This document shows, piece by piece, positions 46,008 to 53,921 of a stretch of DNA of 64,000 nt. The position numbers and the translations under genes were made by a program. The stretch covers positions 2,604,001-2,668,000 of the forward strand of contig JASGHF010000001.1 of NCBI GenBank assembly GCA_047602465.1, in the 5' to 3' direction. Every line of letters starts with the position of its first letter. The first letter of the stretch is position 1. The notes below the pieces were generated by a model. It had not been told where the DNA came from. It was given only the letters and a program-made list of their open reading frames with translations, and ran no database searches. Origin of the DNA: JADZAI01 sp047602465 (lineage in GTDB: Bacteria; Pseudomonadota; Alphaproteobacteria; Micropepsales; Micropepsaceae).

Positions 46008-47132
46008 TCAGAAGCCGAGCAGGGTCGCGTAACGGTCACGGTGATAGGCGGCGCCGCCATACAGCGCCTCCGTCACACGGGCGCGCTTCATGTAGAGGCC
46101 GGGATCGGCGGCGTCGGTCATGCCGATGCCGCCATGCATCTGCACCATCTCGTTGGTGACGAGGTGGAACGTCTCGCTGGCCCGCGCCTTGGCGAGGCTG
46201 GCCATCTCGGCGACATTGGCGGCATCGGCGTCGAGCGCCGAAAGCGCGGCGATGACGGCGGAGCGCGTCAGTTCGAGGTCCACGAACATCTCGGCGGCGC
46301 GGTGCTGCATCGACTGGAACGAGCCGATCAGCTGGCCGAACTGCGTGCGGGTCTTGAGATAGTCCACCGTCGTCTCGAAAGCCTGCGTCGAGGCGCCCAG
46401 CATTTCGGCGGCGATGCCGATGCGCGCGACATCGAGGATGCGGTTCAGAAGTTCCTCGCCGTTTCCGGCCAGGATGGCGCCGGCGCCAAGCTCGACGCCG
46501 TCGAACCGGATATCGGCCGCGCCGCGGCCGTCGATCGTGTCCAGCGCGGTCACGGTGAGGCCCTGCGCCGTCGCGGGCGCGAGAAAAATCCGGATGCCGT
46601 CATCGGTCCGGGCGGGAACGATGAAGAGATCCGCAGCCTGACCGTCGGCGACGAAGGTCTTGCGGCCGGTGAGCCGGTACGGCGTCTTGCCGGCAGCGAA
46701 GACTTCGCCGCGCGCCATCTTTTCGGGATCGTGATGGCGGCCCTCATCGACGGCCAGCGCGACGACGATCTCGCCGGCGGCGATTCTAGGCAGATATTCA
46801 TTCTTCTGCGCTTCGCTGCCGCCCTTGATGAGCGCGGTGGCGGCGATGACGGCGGTGGACAGGAACGGCGAGGGCGCGAGCGTGCGGCCCATGGCCTCCA
46901 GCACCAGCCCGGCGCCGAGATAGCCAAAGCCGACCCCGCCGTGATCTTCGCCGATCACCGCGCCGGTCCAGCCCATGGCGGCGATTTCGGCCCACACGGC
47001 GTCGTCATAGCCCTTGGGCAGTTTCCGGTCGCGCACCTGGCGCATATGCGCCGTCGGCAGCTTCTTCTGGACGTAGGCGTTGGCGGCGTCGCGCAGCAGC
47101 GTCTGCTCTTCGGAGAGTTTGAACATGCTCAT
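46008..47132 (-). CDS. Acyl-CoA dehydrogenase family protein (short subunit type)
   Basis: A 374 aa acyl-CoA dehydrogenase starting MSMFKLSEEQTLLRDAANAY. Conserved parts are GWTGAVIGEDHGGVGFGYLG near residue 55 and TRTQFGQLIGSFQSMQHRAA near 262. It ends YHRDRYATLLGF, lacking the usual IYEGT-type Glu, as in non-catalytic partners of heteromeric acyl-CoA dehydrogenases. It starts 15 nt after the 395 aa dehydrogenase, and the pair resembles the alpha2-beta2 enzymes of steroid or branched acyl-CoA oxidation. Confidence 0.88.
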   Translation of the reverse strand: MSMFKLSEEQTLLRDAANAYVQKKLPTAHMRQVRDRKLPKGYDDAVWAEIAAMGWTGAVIGEDHGGVGFGYLGAGLVLEAMGRTLAPSPFLSTAVIAATALIKGGSEAQKNEYLPRIAAGEIVVALAVDEGRHHDPEKMARGEVFAAGKTPYRLTGRKTFVADGQAADLFIVPARTDDGIRIFLAPATAQGLTVTALDTIDGRGAADIRFDGVELGAGAILAGNGEELLNRILDVARIGIAAEMLGASTQAFETTVDYLKTRTQFGQLIGSFQSMQHRAAEMFVDLELTRSAVIAALSALDADAANVAEMASLAKARASETFHLVTNEMVQMHGGIGMTDAADPGLYMKRARVTEALYGGAAYHRDRYATLLGF

Positions 47133-47147
47133 AATGATCGCCGCCGC

Positions 47148-48335
47148 CTACTGATGATCGAAGAGGCCAAGCACGCGCTTGGCGACGACGTTCAGATTGA
47201 TCTCCGTGGTGCCGCCCTCGATCGAGTTCGCCTTGGCGCGCAGCATCGTGCGCGGGGCGAGAATCTCGTCGCGGGTGAAGCCGTCGCCGCTCCAGCCCAG
47301 GCTGCGATTGCCCATCGCTTCCAGGACCAACTCGGTCTTCTCCTTGTTGAGATTGGCCGCGCCGACCTTGAAGACCGAAGCGAGATGGCCGACGGTTTCG
47401 CCGGATTCCGACATCTCGCGCGTCCGGACGACGGTGAGATTGAAGGCGCGCTCGGTCATCTTGTGGCGGGCGATGCGGGCGCGCAGGTCGGCGTCCGCGA
47501 GTTTGCCGTTCTCGACGCCGACATAGTCCTTCGCGATCCTGTCGACAGGCTTTGAAGCGCCGGCGCCGAAGCCGCCGGCCGAGATGTTCGTCCGCTCATA
47601 GGTGAGCAGGCGCTTGGCGATCTCCCAGCCGTGGTTCAGCTTGCCGACCATCTGGTCCTTGGGAACCTTCACGTCGGTGAAAAAGGTTTCGCAGAACGGC
47701 GACTCGCCGGAGATCAGCGCAATGGGCCGCGTCTCGACGCCGGGCGATGTCATGTCGAAGACGATGAACGAGATGCCTTCATGCTTGGTCGTCGTGTCGG
47801 TGCGGACCAGACAGAAAATCCAGTCGGCGTAGTTGGCGTAGGAGGTCCAGATCTTCTGGCCGTTGATCAGCCAGTGGTCGCCCTTGTCCTCGCACTTCGT
47901 CGCCAGCGAGGCGAGGTCGGAGCCGGCGCCCGGTTCGGAATAGCCCTGGCACCAGCGGATCTCGCCTTTCACGATGCCGGGAATGAAGCGCTTCTTCTGC
48001 TCTTCATTGCCGTATTCCAGCAGCACCGGCCCGAACATCATGATGCCGAAGGACAGAAGCGCGGGGCGCGCCTTGATCCGGCGCAGTTCGCTCTGCAGCA
48101 CGTCGTTCTCAGCCTGGGTCAGGCCGCCGCCGCCGTACTGGGCGGGCCATGTGGGCGCGGTCCAGCCTTTGGAGGCCATGGCGTCCAGCCAGAGTTTCGT
48201 TTCGGGATTGGGATAGGAGGCATTGCGGCCGCCCCAGCAGACTTCGCCGTCCACCATCGGGGTTCGCATGGAGGGCGGGCAGTTCGCCTCCAGCCAGCTG
48301 CGCACGTCCGTGCGGAACGCCTCAAGATCGGCCAT
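47148..48335 (-). CDS. Acyl-CoA dehydrogenase family protein (partner subunit)
   Basis: A 395 aa protein starting MADLEAFRTDVRSWLEANCP. Conserved parts are GWTAPTWPAQYGGGGLTQAE near residue 55, WCQGYSEPGAGSDLASLATK near 130, and SFIVFDMTSPGVETRPI near 200. The C-terminus RDEILAPRTMLRAKANSIEG followed by GTTEINLN carries the usual EGGTTEI stretch. It and the following 374 aa protein probably form one heteromeric enzyme. Substrate unknown. Confidence 0.9.
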   Translation of the reverse strand: MADLEAFRTDVRSWLEANCPPSMRTPMVDGEVCWGGRNASYPNPETKLWLDAMASKGWTAPTWPAQYGGGGLTQAENDVLQSELRRIKARPALLSFGIMMFGPVLLEYGNEEQKKRFIPGIVKGEIRWCQGYSEPGAGSDLASLATKCEDKGDHWLINGQKIWTSYANYADWIFCLVRTDTTTKHEGISFIVFDMTSPGVETRPIALISGESPFCETFFTDVKVPKDQMVGKLNHGWEIAKRLLTYERTNISAGGFGAGASKPVDRIAKDYVGVENGKLADADLRARIARHKMTERAFNLTVVRTREMSESGETVGHLASVFKVGAANLNKEKTELVLEAMGNRSLGWSGDGFTRDEILAPRTMLRAKANSIEGGTTEINLNVVAKRVLGLFDHQ

Positions 48336-48425
48336 TGCGAAACCCTTCCTCTGCCCGGTTCTTTCGCCGTTCTGTAGTACAGGCTTCCGCGTCCTGACAA
48401 ACCATCGGGAACGGGCAGGCGGCGG

Positions 48426-48872
48426 TCAGTCGGAATCGACTTCCGTCGTGTCGGCATCGACCGCGACCTTCCAGTCGCCTTTGGGGTCTTTCTGCCAGAC
48501 GGTCACGTAGAAGCCGGTCTGATCGGGGCTGCCTTCGGTGACGTAGCGCCATTCGCCGATGGTGAAGCCCATCGAGCCGTCATTCGACGCCACGGCCTCG
48601 TCCGGCGACCAGCTGATCCGGCCGCCCTCGGCATATTCGCCTTCCAGCACTTTCTGGATATTGGGCAGGCCGCGCACGACGCCCTCGGCGTCGTCGAACA
48701 TGCGCACGTCGTCGGTGGCGAAGCGCGCATAGGCGGCGGCCGGACCCTTTTCATACGCCATCGCCGCAAAGGCCTTGTCAGCCGCGAGCAGCGCATCTTC
48801 GTGCGGACCCGCAAGCGCAAGGCCGGCAAGAGCGAGCGCCGCAGAGGCGGCCAAAGCGATGCGCTGGACCAT
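48426..48872 (-). CDS. Exported NTF2-like (DUF4440-type) protein 1
   Basis: A 148 aa protein with a signal peptide (MVQRIALAASAALALAGLAL). The body fits the SnoaL/DUF4440 alpha-beta barrel: AADKAFAAMAYEKGPAAAYA near residue 30, DDVRMFDDAEGVV near 55 and YVTVWQKDPKGDWKVAVD near 122. Its ATG overlaps the stop of its paralog by 1 nt (TAATG). Ligand or reaction unknown. Confidence 0.82.
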   Translation of the reverse strand: MVQRIALAASAALALAGLALAGPHEDALLAADKAFAAMAYEKGPAAAYARFATDDVRMFDDAEGVVRGLPNIQKVLEGEYAEGGRISWSPDEAVASNDGSMGFTIGEWRYVTEGSPDQTGFYVTVWQKDPKGDWKVAVDADTTEVDSD

Positions 48873-49336
48873 TATTCCTGACCTTCCTGCGGGCGATCGG
48901 GGTTTCCGATATCGAGCGAGAATTTGTAGGCCCCGTCCGGCTGCCGCGACCAGATCGAGACATAGCTGCCTTGCAGCGATTGCGTCTTGCCGTCGGCGGC
49001 GGGCGGTGTGGTGTAGATCCAGCGGCCGTGGGTGAAGCCGAGCGTGCCGTCGGCCGATGAGACCGCCTCTTTCGGCGTCCAGACCAGCGAGCCGCCATGG
49101 GCATATTGCGCGGCCATCAGTTCGCGGATTTCGGCAGGGCCGCTGACGATCTTCTCCTCGCCGCGGAACATGCGCGCGTCGGGCGCGGCATAGGCGGCGA
49201 AGGCTTCGGCGATGCCTTCCTTCTGCGCCATGTCGTTGAAGGCGGCGTCGGCGGCGATCATCGCGTCTTCATTGGGGCCGGCGAGGGCGAGGCCGGAGAG
49301 GCCCGTGACGGCGAGAGCAAAGATGAGGCGGCGCAT
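48872..49336 (-). CDS. Exported NTF2-like (DUF4440-type) protein 2
   Basis: A 154 aa protein with a signal peptide (MRRLIFALAVTGLSGLALAG). AADAAFNDMAQKEGIAEAFA and YVSIWSRQPDGAYKFSLDIG match the same positions in the next gene, so the two are tandem paralogs. ATG at 49336 was chosen because the signal peptide then leads. Two coupled copies may form a heterodimer, since NTF2-like folds commonly dimerise (inference). Confidence 0.82.
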   Translation of the reverse strand: MRRLIFALAVTGLSGLALAGPNEDAMIAADAAFNDMAQKEGIAEAFAAYAAPDARMFRGEEKIVSGPAEIRELMAAQYAHGGSLVWTPKEAVSSADGTLGFTHGRWIYTTPPAADGKTQSLQGSYVSIWSRQPDGAYKFSLDIGNPDRPQEGQE

Positions 49337-49356
49337 GGGGATCTCCCTGTTCGGGT

Positions 49357-50187
49357 TCAAGCGAAGCCGAGACGGGCGCGCAAGTCGCCGGGCGAAATGC
49401 CGCGCGCCTTCAACTCTCTGAGAGGGGTGGCGTTGTCGCGCTTGGCGAGGCGTTTGCCGGCGGTGTCGGCGAGCAGGGCGTGATGCCGCCATTCCGGTTC
49501 GGGGAGGCCGAGCAGCGCTTGGAGCAGGCGGTGGAGATGCGATGCCGGGGCGAGATCGGCCCCGCGCGTCACCAGCGTCACGCCCTGGACGGCGTCATCC
49601 AGCGTGACGGCGAGGTGATAGGAGGCGGGGGTTTCCTTGCGCCCCAGAACGGCGTCGCCGAACTGCGCCGGACGGGCGGACAGGCGCGTGCCGCTCTCGA
49701 CGAGGGTGAGCGGGCCGGCCTCGGCCGTGGCGCGGGCCATGTCGAGGCGGAGGGCGTAGGGCGTGCCGGCGGCGATCTTTTCAGCGCGCGCCGCTTCGGT
49801 GAGGTGGCGGCATGTGCCGGGGTAGAGCGGACCGTCCGGCCCCTGGGGCGCGCCGGCGCTGAGGGCGATTTCGGCGGCGATCTCCCTCCGCGTGCAGAAG
49901 CAGGGATAGGTGAGGCCGCGCGCGCCAAGTTGACCGAGCGCCGCGCCGTACGCGGCGAAGTGAGCGGACTGGCGGCGCACGGGGGTTTCCCAAACGAGGC
50001 CGAGCCAGGCTAGATCGTCATAGATCGCGGCCTCGTATTCGGGGCGGCAGCGTGTGGTGTCGATGTCCTCGATCCGCAGCAGGAAGCGGCCATCCGGGCC
50101 GCATGACGCTGCGGCAAAGAGCGCGGAGAAGGCGTGCCCCTCGTGGAGGTAGCCTGTGGGCGAGGGGGCGAAGCGGGTGACGACCAT
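49357..50187 (-). CDS. gluQ: Glutamyl-Q tRNA(Asp) synthetase
   Basis: Attaches glutamate to queuosine in tRNA(Asp). The 276 aa protein is a truncated class I synthetase without the anticodon-binding domain. The HIGH-like motif is FAPSPTGYLHEGHAFSAL at residues 6-23, and the KMSKS-like motif is AGKRLAKRDNATPLRE near 243. The zinc site is suggested by TYPCFCTRREIA near 98 and CRHLTE near 125. It is transcribed leftward, 27 nt from the divergent DUF1761 gene. Confidence 0.92.
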   Translation of the reverse strand: MVVTRFAPSPTGYLHEGHAFSALFAAASCGPDGRFLLRIEDIDTTRCRPEYEAAIYDDLAWLGLVWETPVRRQSAHFAAYGAALGQLGARGLTYPCFCTRREIAAEIALSAGAPQGPDGPLYPGTCRHLTEAARAEKIAAGTPYALRLDMARATAEAGPLTLVESGTRLSARPAQFGDAVLGRKETPASYHLAVTLDDAVQGVTLVTRGADLAPASHLHRLLQALLGLPEPEWRHHALLADTAGKRLAKRDNATPLRELKARGISPGDLRARLGFA

Positions 50188-50213
50188 GTGCCCGCCCAGG
50201 CTAGGAGGGGGAT

Positions 50214-50609
50214 ATGCCTGAGATCAATTGGATCGGCGGCGCGGTGGCCGGAATCGCCGGGTTCGTGCTGGGCGGCGTCTGGTATTCGGCGTTGTTCGCC
50301 AATGTCTGGATGCGCGAGCACAAGCTGACCAAGGAGGGTCCGTTCCGCTATCCCGTGTGGCTGCCGATGCTGGCGGCGGTGGGGACGTCGATCGCCGGGG
50401 CGTTCGTGCTGTCCTGGCTGCTCGGCCCCGCGCCGGGCGTGCAGGCGGGCGTGACGCTGGGGGCGGTGATCGGGTTCCTGGTGGTGGCCGGCTCGATCAA
50501 GATGAACGGGCTGTTCGCGCAGGATTCGCCCGCCCTCGTCACGGTCGAGGCGATGTACCCGGCGCTGCAATACACGCTGATGGGCCTGATCCTCGGCCTC
50601 TGGCCTTAG
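50214..50609 (+). CDS. DUF1761 membrane protein
   Basis: A 131 aa protein with four hydrophobic segments (residues 5-26, 51-74, 78-98, 108-130). The start PEINWIGGAVAGIAGFVLGG and the Trp-Tyr in GGVWYSALFANVWMREH are DUF1761 marks. Function unknown. The following esterase-like gene starts 26 nt later. Confidence 0.83.
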   Translation: MPEINWIGGAVAGIAGFVLGGVWYSALFANVWMREHKLTKEGPFRYPVWLPMLAAVGTSIAGAFVLSWLLGPAPGVQAGVTLGAVIGFLVVAGSIKMNGLFAQDSPALVTVEAMYPALQYTLMGLILGLWP

Positions 50610-50635
50610 ACGGGTCTGCCCGCCTAAACTGGGGC

Positions 50636-51313
50636 ATGACCATTCAAAAGCTCGACGGCCCGCGCGTGCCGCCCAAGGACGGCGCGAAAGCCGACCGTCT
50701 CGTCGTCTTCGTCCATGGCTATGGCGCGAACGGCGACGATCTGATCGGGCTTGCGCCCTATTTCCAGAAGGCGATGCCGACGGCGGCGTTCGCCTCGCCC
50801 AACGCGCCGGAGCGCGTGCCGGGGCAGCCCTTCGGCTATCAATGGTTCGGCATCACGCGGCTGGACCCGCAGCTGATGGCGGCGGGCGCGGACAGCGCCG
50901 CGCCGATCCTGAACGGCTTCATCGACGAGGAGCTGGAGCGGCTGGGCCTCGACGGCACGAAGCTGGCGCTGGTGGGGTTCAGCCAGGGCACGATGATGTC
51001 GCTGCATGTGGGCCTGCGCCGTGCGGTGCAGCCGGCCGCGATCCTCGGCTATTCGGGCGCGCTGGTGGCGCCGGAGCGGCTGGCGGACGAAATGACCGTG
51101 CGCCCGCCCATCGCCCTCATCCATGGCGACAGCGACCCGATGGTGCCGGTGACGCGCCTGCAGGAAGCGGTGAACACGATCGGCGCGACGGGGCTGCCCG
51201 TGCGCTGGCATGTGTCGCGCGGCGTCGGGCATTCGATCGACCCGGAAGGCCTGCATCTCGGCGTCGGGTTTCTGAAGGACGCGTTCGACGGGGCGCTGGC
51301 GGAGCCGGGCTGA
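50636..51313 (+). CDS. Phospholipase/carboxylesterase-type alpha/beta hydrolase
   Basis: A 225 aa hydrolase of the short carboxylesterase group. LVVFVHGYGANGDDLIGLAP near residue 22 forms the oxyanion hole. The nucleophile is in LALVGFSQGTMMSLHVGL near 118. The Asp is in ALIHGDSDPMVPV near 165 and the His in VSRGVGHSIDPEGL near 195. ATG at 50636 was chosen to match the family N-terminus. Such enzymes cleave short esters or lysophospholipids. Confidence 0.89.
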   Translation: MTIQKLDGPRVPPKDGAKADRLVVFVHGYGANGDDLIGLAPYFQKAMPTAAFASPNAPERVPGQPFGYQWFGITRLDPQLMAAGADSAAPILNGFIDEELERLGLDGTKLALVGFSQGTMMSLHVGLRRAVQPAAILGYSGALVAPERLADEMTVRPPIALIHGDSDPMVPVTRLQEAVNTIGATGLPVRWHVSRGVGHSIDPEGLHLGVGFLKDAFDGALAEPG

Positions 51314-51328
51314 CGCAGGCGGGAGGGT

Positions 51329-51377
51329 GCGTCCTTCGTGACGGGCGCTTTGCGCCCTCCTCAGGATGAGGAAGAGG
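51329..51377 (+). repeat. Repeat R, solo copy 1
   Basis: A 49 bp copy: GCGTCCTTCGTGACG, hairpin GGGCGC-TTT-GCGCCC, CTCCTCAGGATGAGG, AAGAGG. It is nearly identical to the copy at 28390-28438 (one visible change, GAGA to GTGA). It lies 16 nt after the esterase stop. Confidence 0.85.
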
Positions 51378-51401
51378 GCGGGGCGAGCTTAGTTCAAGGG
51401 T

Positions 51402-51451
51402 GCGTCCTTCGTGACGCGGCCCATTGGCCGCTCCTCAGGATGAGGAAGAGG
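51402..51451 (+). repeat. Repeat R, solo copy 2
   Basis: A 50 bp copy with a different stem, GCGGCC-CATT-GGCCGC, but the same ends and the same CCTCAGGATGAGG hairpin. It is a direct repeat of copy 1, 24 nt away. Confidence 0.85.
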
Positions 51452-51460
51452 TGTAGGCTT

Positions 51461-51474
51461 TTCTCAGGATGAGG
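51461..51474 (+). repeat. Repeat R, 3' fragment
   Basis: TTCTCAGGATGAGG, matching only the second hairpin of repeat R, 9 nt after solo copy 2. Confidence 0.5.
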
Positions 51475-51503
51475 GTTGGTCTGTCGACAGACGTCAGGGT
51501 CAG

Positions 51504-51839
51504 CTAACCCTCTTCCTCATCCTGAGGAGGCGGCGGAGCCGCCGTCGCGAAGGACGTATGGCGTTTCGACAGGCCCGGCAGTTTTTCGTATTCGCCGTTG
51601 ATCAGCGCTTCCTTTTTAGCGCGTGACCAACCCTTGATGCGGCGCTCCATATAGATGGCGTCGGTGATGCGCTGATAGTAGTCGCTCCAGACGAGCTGAA
51701 CCGGCCGGCGTGTCGATGTGTAACCACCCAATTCGCCGCTGTGATGCTGGCCGATGCGGCGCTCCAGGTCGCCGCGCGCTGAACCGACATAATAAGAGCC
51801 GTCTCGGCATCGCAAGATATAGACGAAGGCTTGGAACAA
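51504..51839 (-). CDS. GIY-YIG nuclease family protein, copy B
   Basis: A 111-residue GIY-YIG protein, paralog of the gene at 28050-28385 and of equal length. FVYILRCRDGSYYVG (residues 5-19), DLERRIGQH and MERRIKGWSRAKK carry the catalytic Tyr, Arg and Glu. TTG at 51839 aligns with the ATG of copy A and lies 4 nt from the upstream R repeat; an ATG further up at 51866 would put repeat sequence in the protein. The tail AAPPPPQDEEEG is encoded by the inverted R copy. Confidence 0.88.
   Translation of the reverse strand: MFQAFVYILRCRDGSYYVGSARGDLERRIGQHHSGELGGYTSTRRPVQLVWSDYYQRITDAIYMERRIKGWSRAKKEALINGEYEKLPGLSKRHTSFATAAPPPPQDEEEG
51509..51556 (-). repeat. Repeat R, inverted copy inside the GIY-YIG 3' end
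   Basis: On the minus strand: CGTCCTTCGCGACGG, hairpin GGCGGC-TCC-GCCGCC, CCTCAGGATGAGG, AAGAGG. It encodes the end of nuclease copy B, the same arrangement as at 28061-28103. Confidence 0.85.
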
Positions 51840-51843
51840 GGGT

Positions 51844-51893
51844 GCGTCCTTCGTGACGCGGCCCACCGACCGCTCCTCAGGATGAGGAAGAGG
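51844..51893 (+). repeat. Repeat R, 4 nt upstream of the second GIY-YIG start
   Basis: A 50 bp copy with stem GCGGCC-CACC-GACCGC, where one stem pair is broken. It brackets nuclease copy B together with the inverted copy at 51509. Confidence 0.85.
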
Positions 51894-51895
51894 GG

Positions 51896-51913
51896 CTCAG
51901 GATGAGGAAGAGG
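51896..51913 (+). repeat. Repeat R, 3' fragment
   Basis: CTCAGGATGAGGAAGAGG, a second tandem copy of only the 3' part of repeat R, directly after the full copy. Confidence 0.6.
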
Positions 51914-52049
51914 GAAGTGCGGGGCAAGGCCGTCCCACCTTCACACGGGCGTCATGGGGTGTAGAGTAATTTCAGTCAGCTACTCGAATTGGGGATTACG
52001 GACTTCGTCAGCGCGCGGCACCCCCAGTTGATCCTTGAAGAGGCGTGTC

Positions 52050-52610
52050 GTGCTCGCCGCTGAGCGCGCGCCCGACGCGTGTCCCGCTCTTGTCCTGAAC
52101 GCCGATTATCGGCCGCTCTCCTACTTCCCTCTGTCGCTCTGGTCCTGGCAGGATACGGTGAAGGCCGTGTTCCTGGACCGCGTGACCATCGTCAGCCACT
52201 ACGACAGGGTGGTGCGCTCGCCGGGGATGGACTTCCAGCTGCCGTCGGTGGTGTGCTTGAAGGAGTATGTGAAGCCGGCGCGGACGCCCGCCTTCACGCG
52301 GTTCAACGTGTTCCTGCGCGACCGCTTCCAGTGCCAGTATTGCGGCGACAGGCGCGATCTGACCTTCGACCATGTGGTGCCGCGCTCGCGCGGCGGGCGC
52401 ACGACATGGGAAAACATCGTGGCGGCATGCTCGCCCTGCAATCTGCTCAAAGGCGGGCGGCTGACGCATCAGTGCGGGATGTATCCCGCGCACAAGCCGC
52501 ACCGGCCCTCGATCCAGGACCTGCAGAAGAACGGCCGGGCCTTCCCGCCCAATTATCTGCACGCGAGCTGGCGCGACTATCTCTACTGGGACAGCGAACT
52601 GGAGCCGTAG
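52050..52610 (+). CDS. HNH endonuclease
   Basis: A 186 aa HNH-family protein. The zinc/HNH core is FQCQYCGDRRDLTFDHVVPR followed by RGGRTTWENIVAACSPCN, residues about 93-130. The N-terminal part, CPALVLNADYRPLSYFPLSL, is typical of a widespread single-copy alphaproteobacterial HNH protein of unknown role. GTG at 52050 was chosen because GAAGAGG ends 6 nt before it; TTG at 52035 would add five residues. Confidence 0.87.
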   Translation: MLAAERAPDACPALVLNADYRPLSYFPLSLWSWQDTVKAVFLDRVTIVSHYDRVVRSPGMDFQLPSVVCLKEYVKPARTPAFTRFNVFLRDRFQCQYCGDRRDLTFDHVVPRSRGGRTTWENIVAACSPCNLLKGGRLTHQCGMYPAHKPHRPSIQDLQKNGRAFPPNYLHASWRDYLYWDSELEP

Positions 52611-52678
52611 GCGGGTTTCCGGTCTATAAGGTCTCCCATCAAGAACGTCCGGCACGAGCCGGCGAGGGAGACGCATAT

Positions 52679-53056
52679 ATGTTTTCGCATGTCATGATCG
52701 GGACCAACGATCTCGATAAGGCCAAGGTGTTCTACGACAAGCTGCTGGGCACGCTGGGCATCGGCCCCTCGTTCGTCGACGGGCACCGCATGTTCTATCT
52801 GTCGAAGACCGGCGTCTTCGCGGTGTCGAAGCCGATCAACGGCGAGGCCGCGACCCACGCCAATGGCGGCACGATCGGCTTCGCCGCCGCCTCGCCGGAG
52901 CAGGCCGATGCCTGGCACGCGGCTGGCCTGGAAGCCGGCGGCACCAGCATCGAAGAACCGCCGGGCGTGCGCGAAGGCGGCGTGGGCAAACTGTATCTCG
53001 CCTATCTGCGCGATCCGGACGGCAACAAATTGTGCGCGATGCACCGGATGGCGTGA
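52679..53056 (+). CDS. VOC family protein (glyoxalase-like)
   Basis: A 125 aa vicinal oxygen chelate fold protein. MFSHVMIGTNDLDKAKVFYD at the start and KLYLAYLRDPDGNKLCAMHR at the end are the paired beta-alpha-beta-beta-beta units, with candidate metal ligands His4 and a C-terminal acidic or His residue. Family members include lyases, dioxygenases and resistance proteins; the substrate is unknown. A strong terminator follows. Confidence 0.86.
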   Translation: MFSHVMIGTNDLDKAKVFYDKLLGTLGIGPSFVDGHRMFYLSKTGVFAVSKPINGEAATHANGGTIGFAAASPEQADAWHAAGLEAGGTSIEEPPGVREGGVGKLYLAYLRDPDGNKLCAMHRMA

Positions 53057-53080
53057 GCCGCCAAAGGCTTGAGCATGACG

Positions 53081-53106
53081 AAGGCCGGCGGTGACGCCGG
53101 CCTTTT
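53081..53106 (+). terminator. Rho-independent terminator after the VOC gene
   Basis: Perfect stem AAGGCCGGCG (53081-53090) and CGCCGGCCTT (53095-53104) with a GTGA loop, ending in TTTT (53103-53106). It lies 24 nt after the VOC stop and just before the convergent GNAT gene. Confidence 0.8.
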
Positions 53107-53113
53107 CATTCGC

Positions 53114-53764
53114 CTAGTCCTTGCGCGCGTCGCGCCACATGCCGAGGAAGGGCGGGGCGTCCTTGCGGGCGCGGAATTCGCTGACCACCCGGAAGCCGTG
53201 GCGCTCGTAGAGGCGCGTGTTCTTCGGGTTCGAGTTGTCGAGATAGGCGGGCATGCGCTCGGCATCGACCTGCTTCAGCGAGGCTTCGAGGATCGACGAG
53301 CCGAGGCCCATCCCGCGCGCATGCGAGGGCACGCCGATGAAGAAGAGATACCAGTGCGGCGGTTCGGGCGGGTGGTTCTTCTCCATCGCATCGCCGGTCG
53401 CTATGGCGCGGGTCATGCGGGAGAAGCCGGTCATCGCGATGAGGCGCGGCAGCATCAGCAGCATGCGCGCGGGCGGCAGCGTCAAGGCCGCCAGCCCCTT
53501 TGGCGGGAGCCAGATGGCGGCGGCGTTGCCGTCGGCGCTCATGAACATGGCGTCGTGCTGAACGCATTGCTGCGCCAGCGCGAATTCGAAATAGCGCGCG
53601 AGGGCCTTGGGGTAGGCGGCGCCGGCGCGGAAGGTCCATTGCAGGCAGGGGTCGTCACGGAAGGCGTCGGCCAGCAGGGCAGTGAGGCGCGGAATGTCGG
53701 CGGCGCCGGCCTTTATCGGCGCGGCGGCGGAAGCGCGCGAGATGGCAGCCTGTTCGTGATCCAT
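53114..53764 (-). CDS. GNAT family N-acetyltransferase, paralog 1
   Basis: A 216 aa acetyltransferase. The acetyl-CoA loop is PSHARGMGLGSSILEASL near residue 148, and AYLDNSNPKNTRLYERHGFR follows near 177, with VVSEFRARKDAPPFLGMWRD at the end. The N-terminal part has LLADAFRDDPCLQWTFR. ATG at 53764 was chosen. The gene at 53922-54572 encodes a protein of equal length and matching motifs, so this is a tandem duplication; an R repeat lies between the two. Substrate unknown. Confidence 0.87.
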   Translation of the reverse strand: MDHEQAAISRASAAAPIKAGAADIPRLTALLADAFRDDPCLQWTFRAGAAYPKALARYFEFALAQQCVQHDAMFMSADGNAAAIWLPPKGLAALTLPPARMLLMLPRLIAMTGFSRMTRAIATGDAMEKNHPPEPPHWYLFFIGVPSHARGMGLGSSILEASLKQVDAERMPAYLDNSNPKNTRLYERHGFRVVSEFRARKDAPPFLGMWRDARKD

Positions 53765-53855
53765 GGCGCGTATAGGGACGCGGCGCGCGCCGGAGCGCAA
53801 GCGTTCCTCATGACCGCCCAAAGCCTGGCCATTAGGCAGGGGGCGAACGGGGCGT

Positions 53856-53905
53856 GCGTCCTTCGTGACGCGGCCCATCGGCCGCTCCTCAGGATGAGGA
53901 GGAGG
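53856..53905 (+). repeat. Repeat R, solo copy between the GNAT paralogs
   Basis: A 50 bp copy with stem GCGGCC-CATC-GGCCGC and the common CTCCTCAGGATGAGG end. It lies 91 nt upstream of GNAT paralog 1 and 16 nt past the stop of paralog 2. Confidence 0.85.
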
Positions 53906-53921
53906 GGTGGTGTGGCGAACG

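Noticed and set aside
51329..51913. Repeats in direct orientation considered as a CRISPR array
   Set aside because: The copies are of mixed orientation, unequal spacing and internally palindromic, with no uniform spacers and no cas genes.
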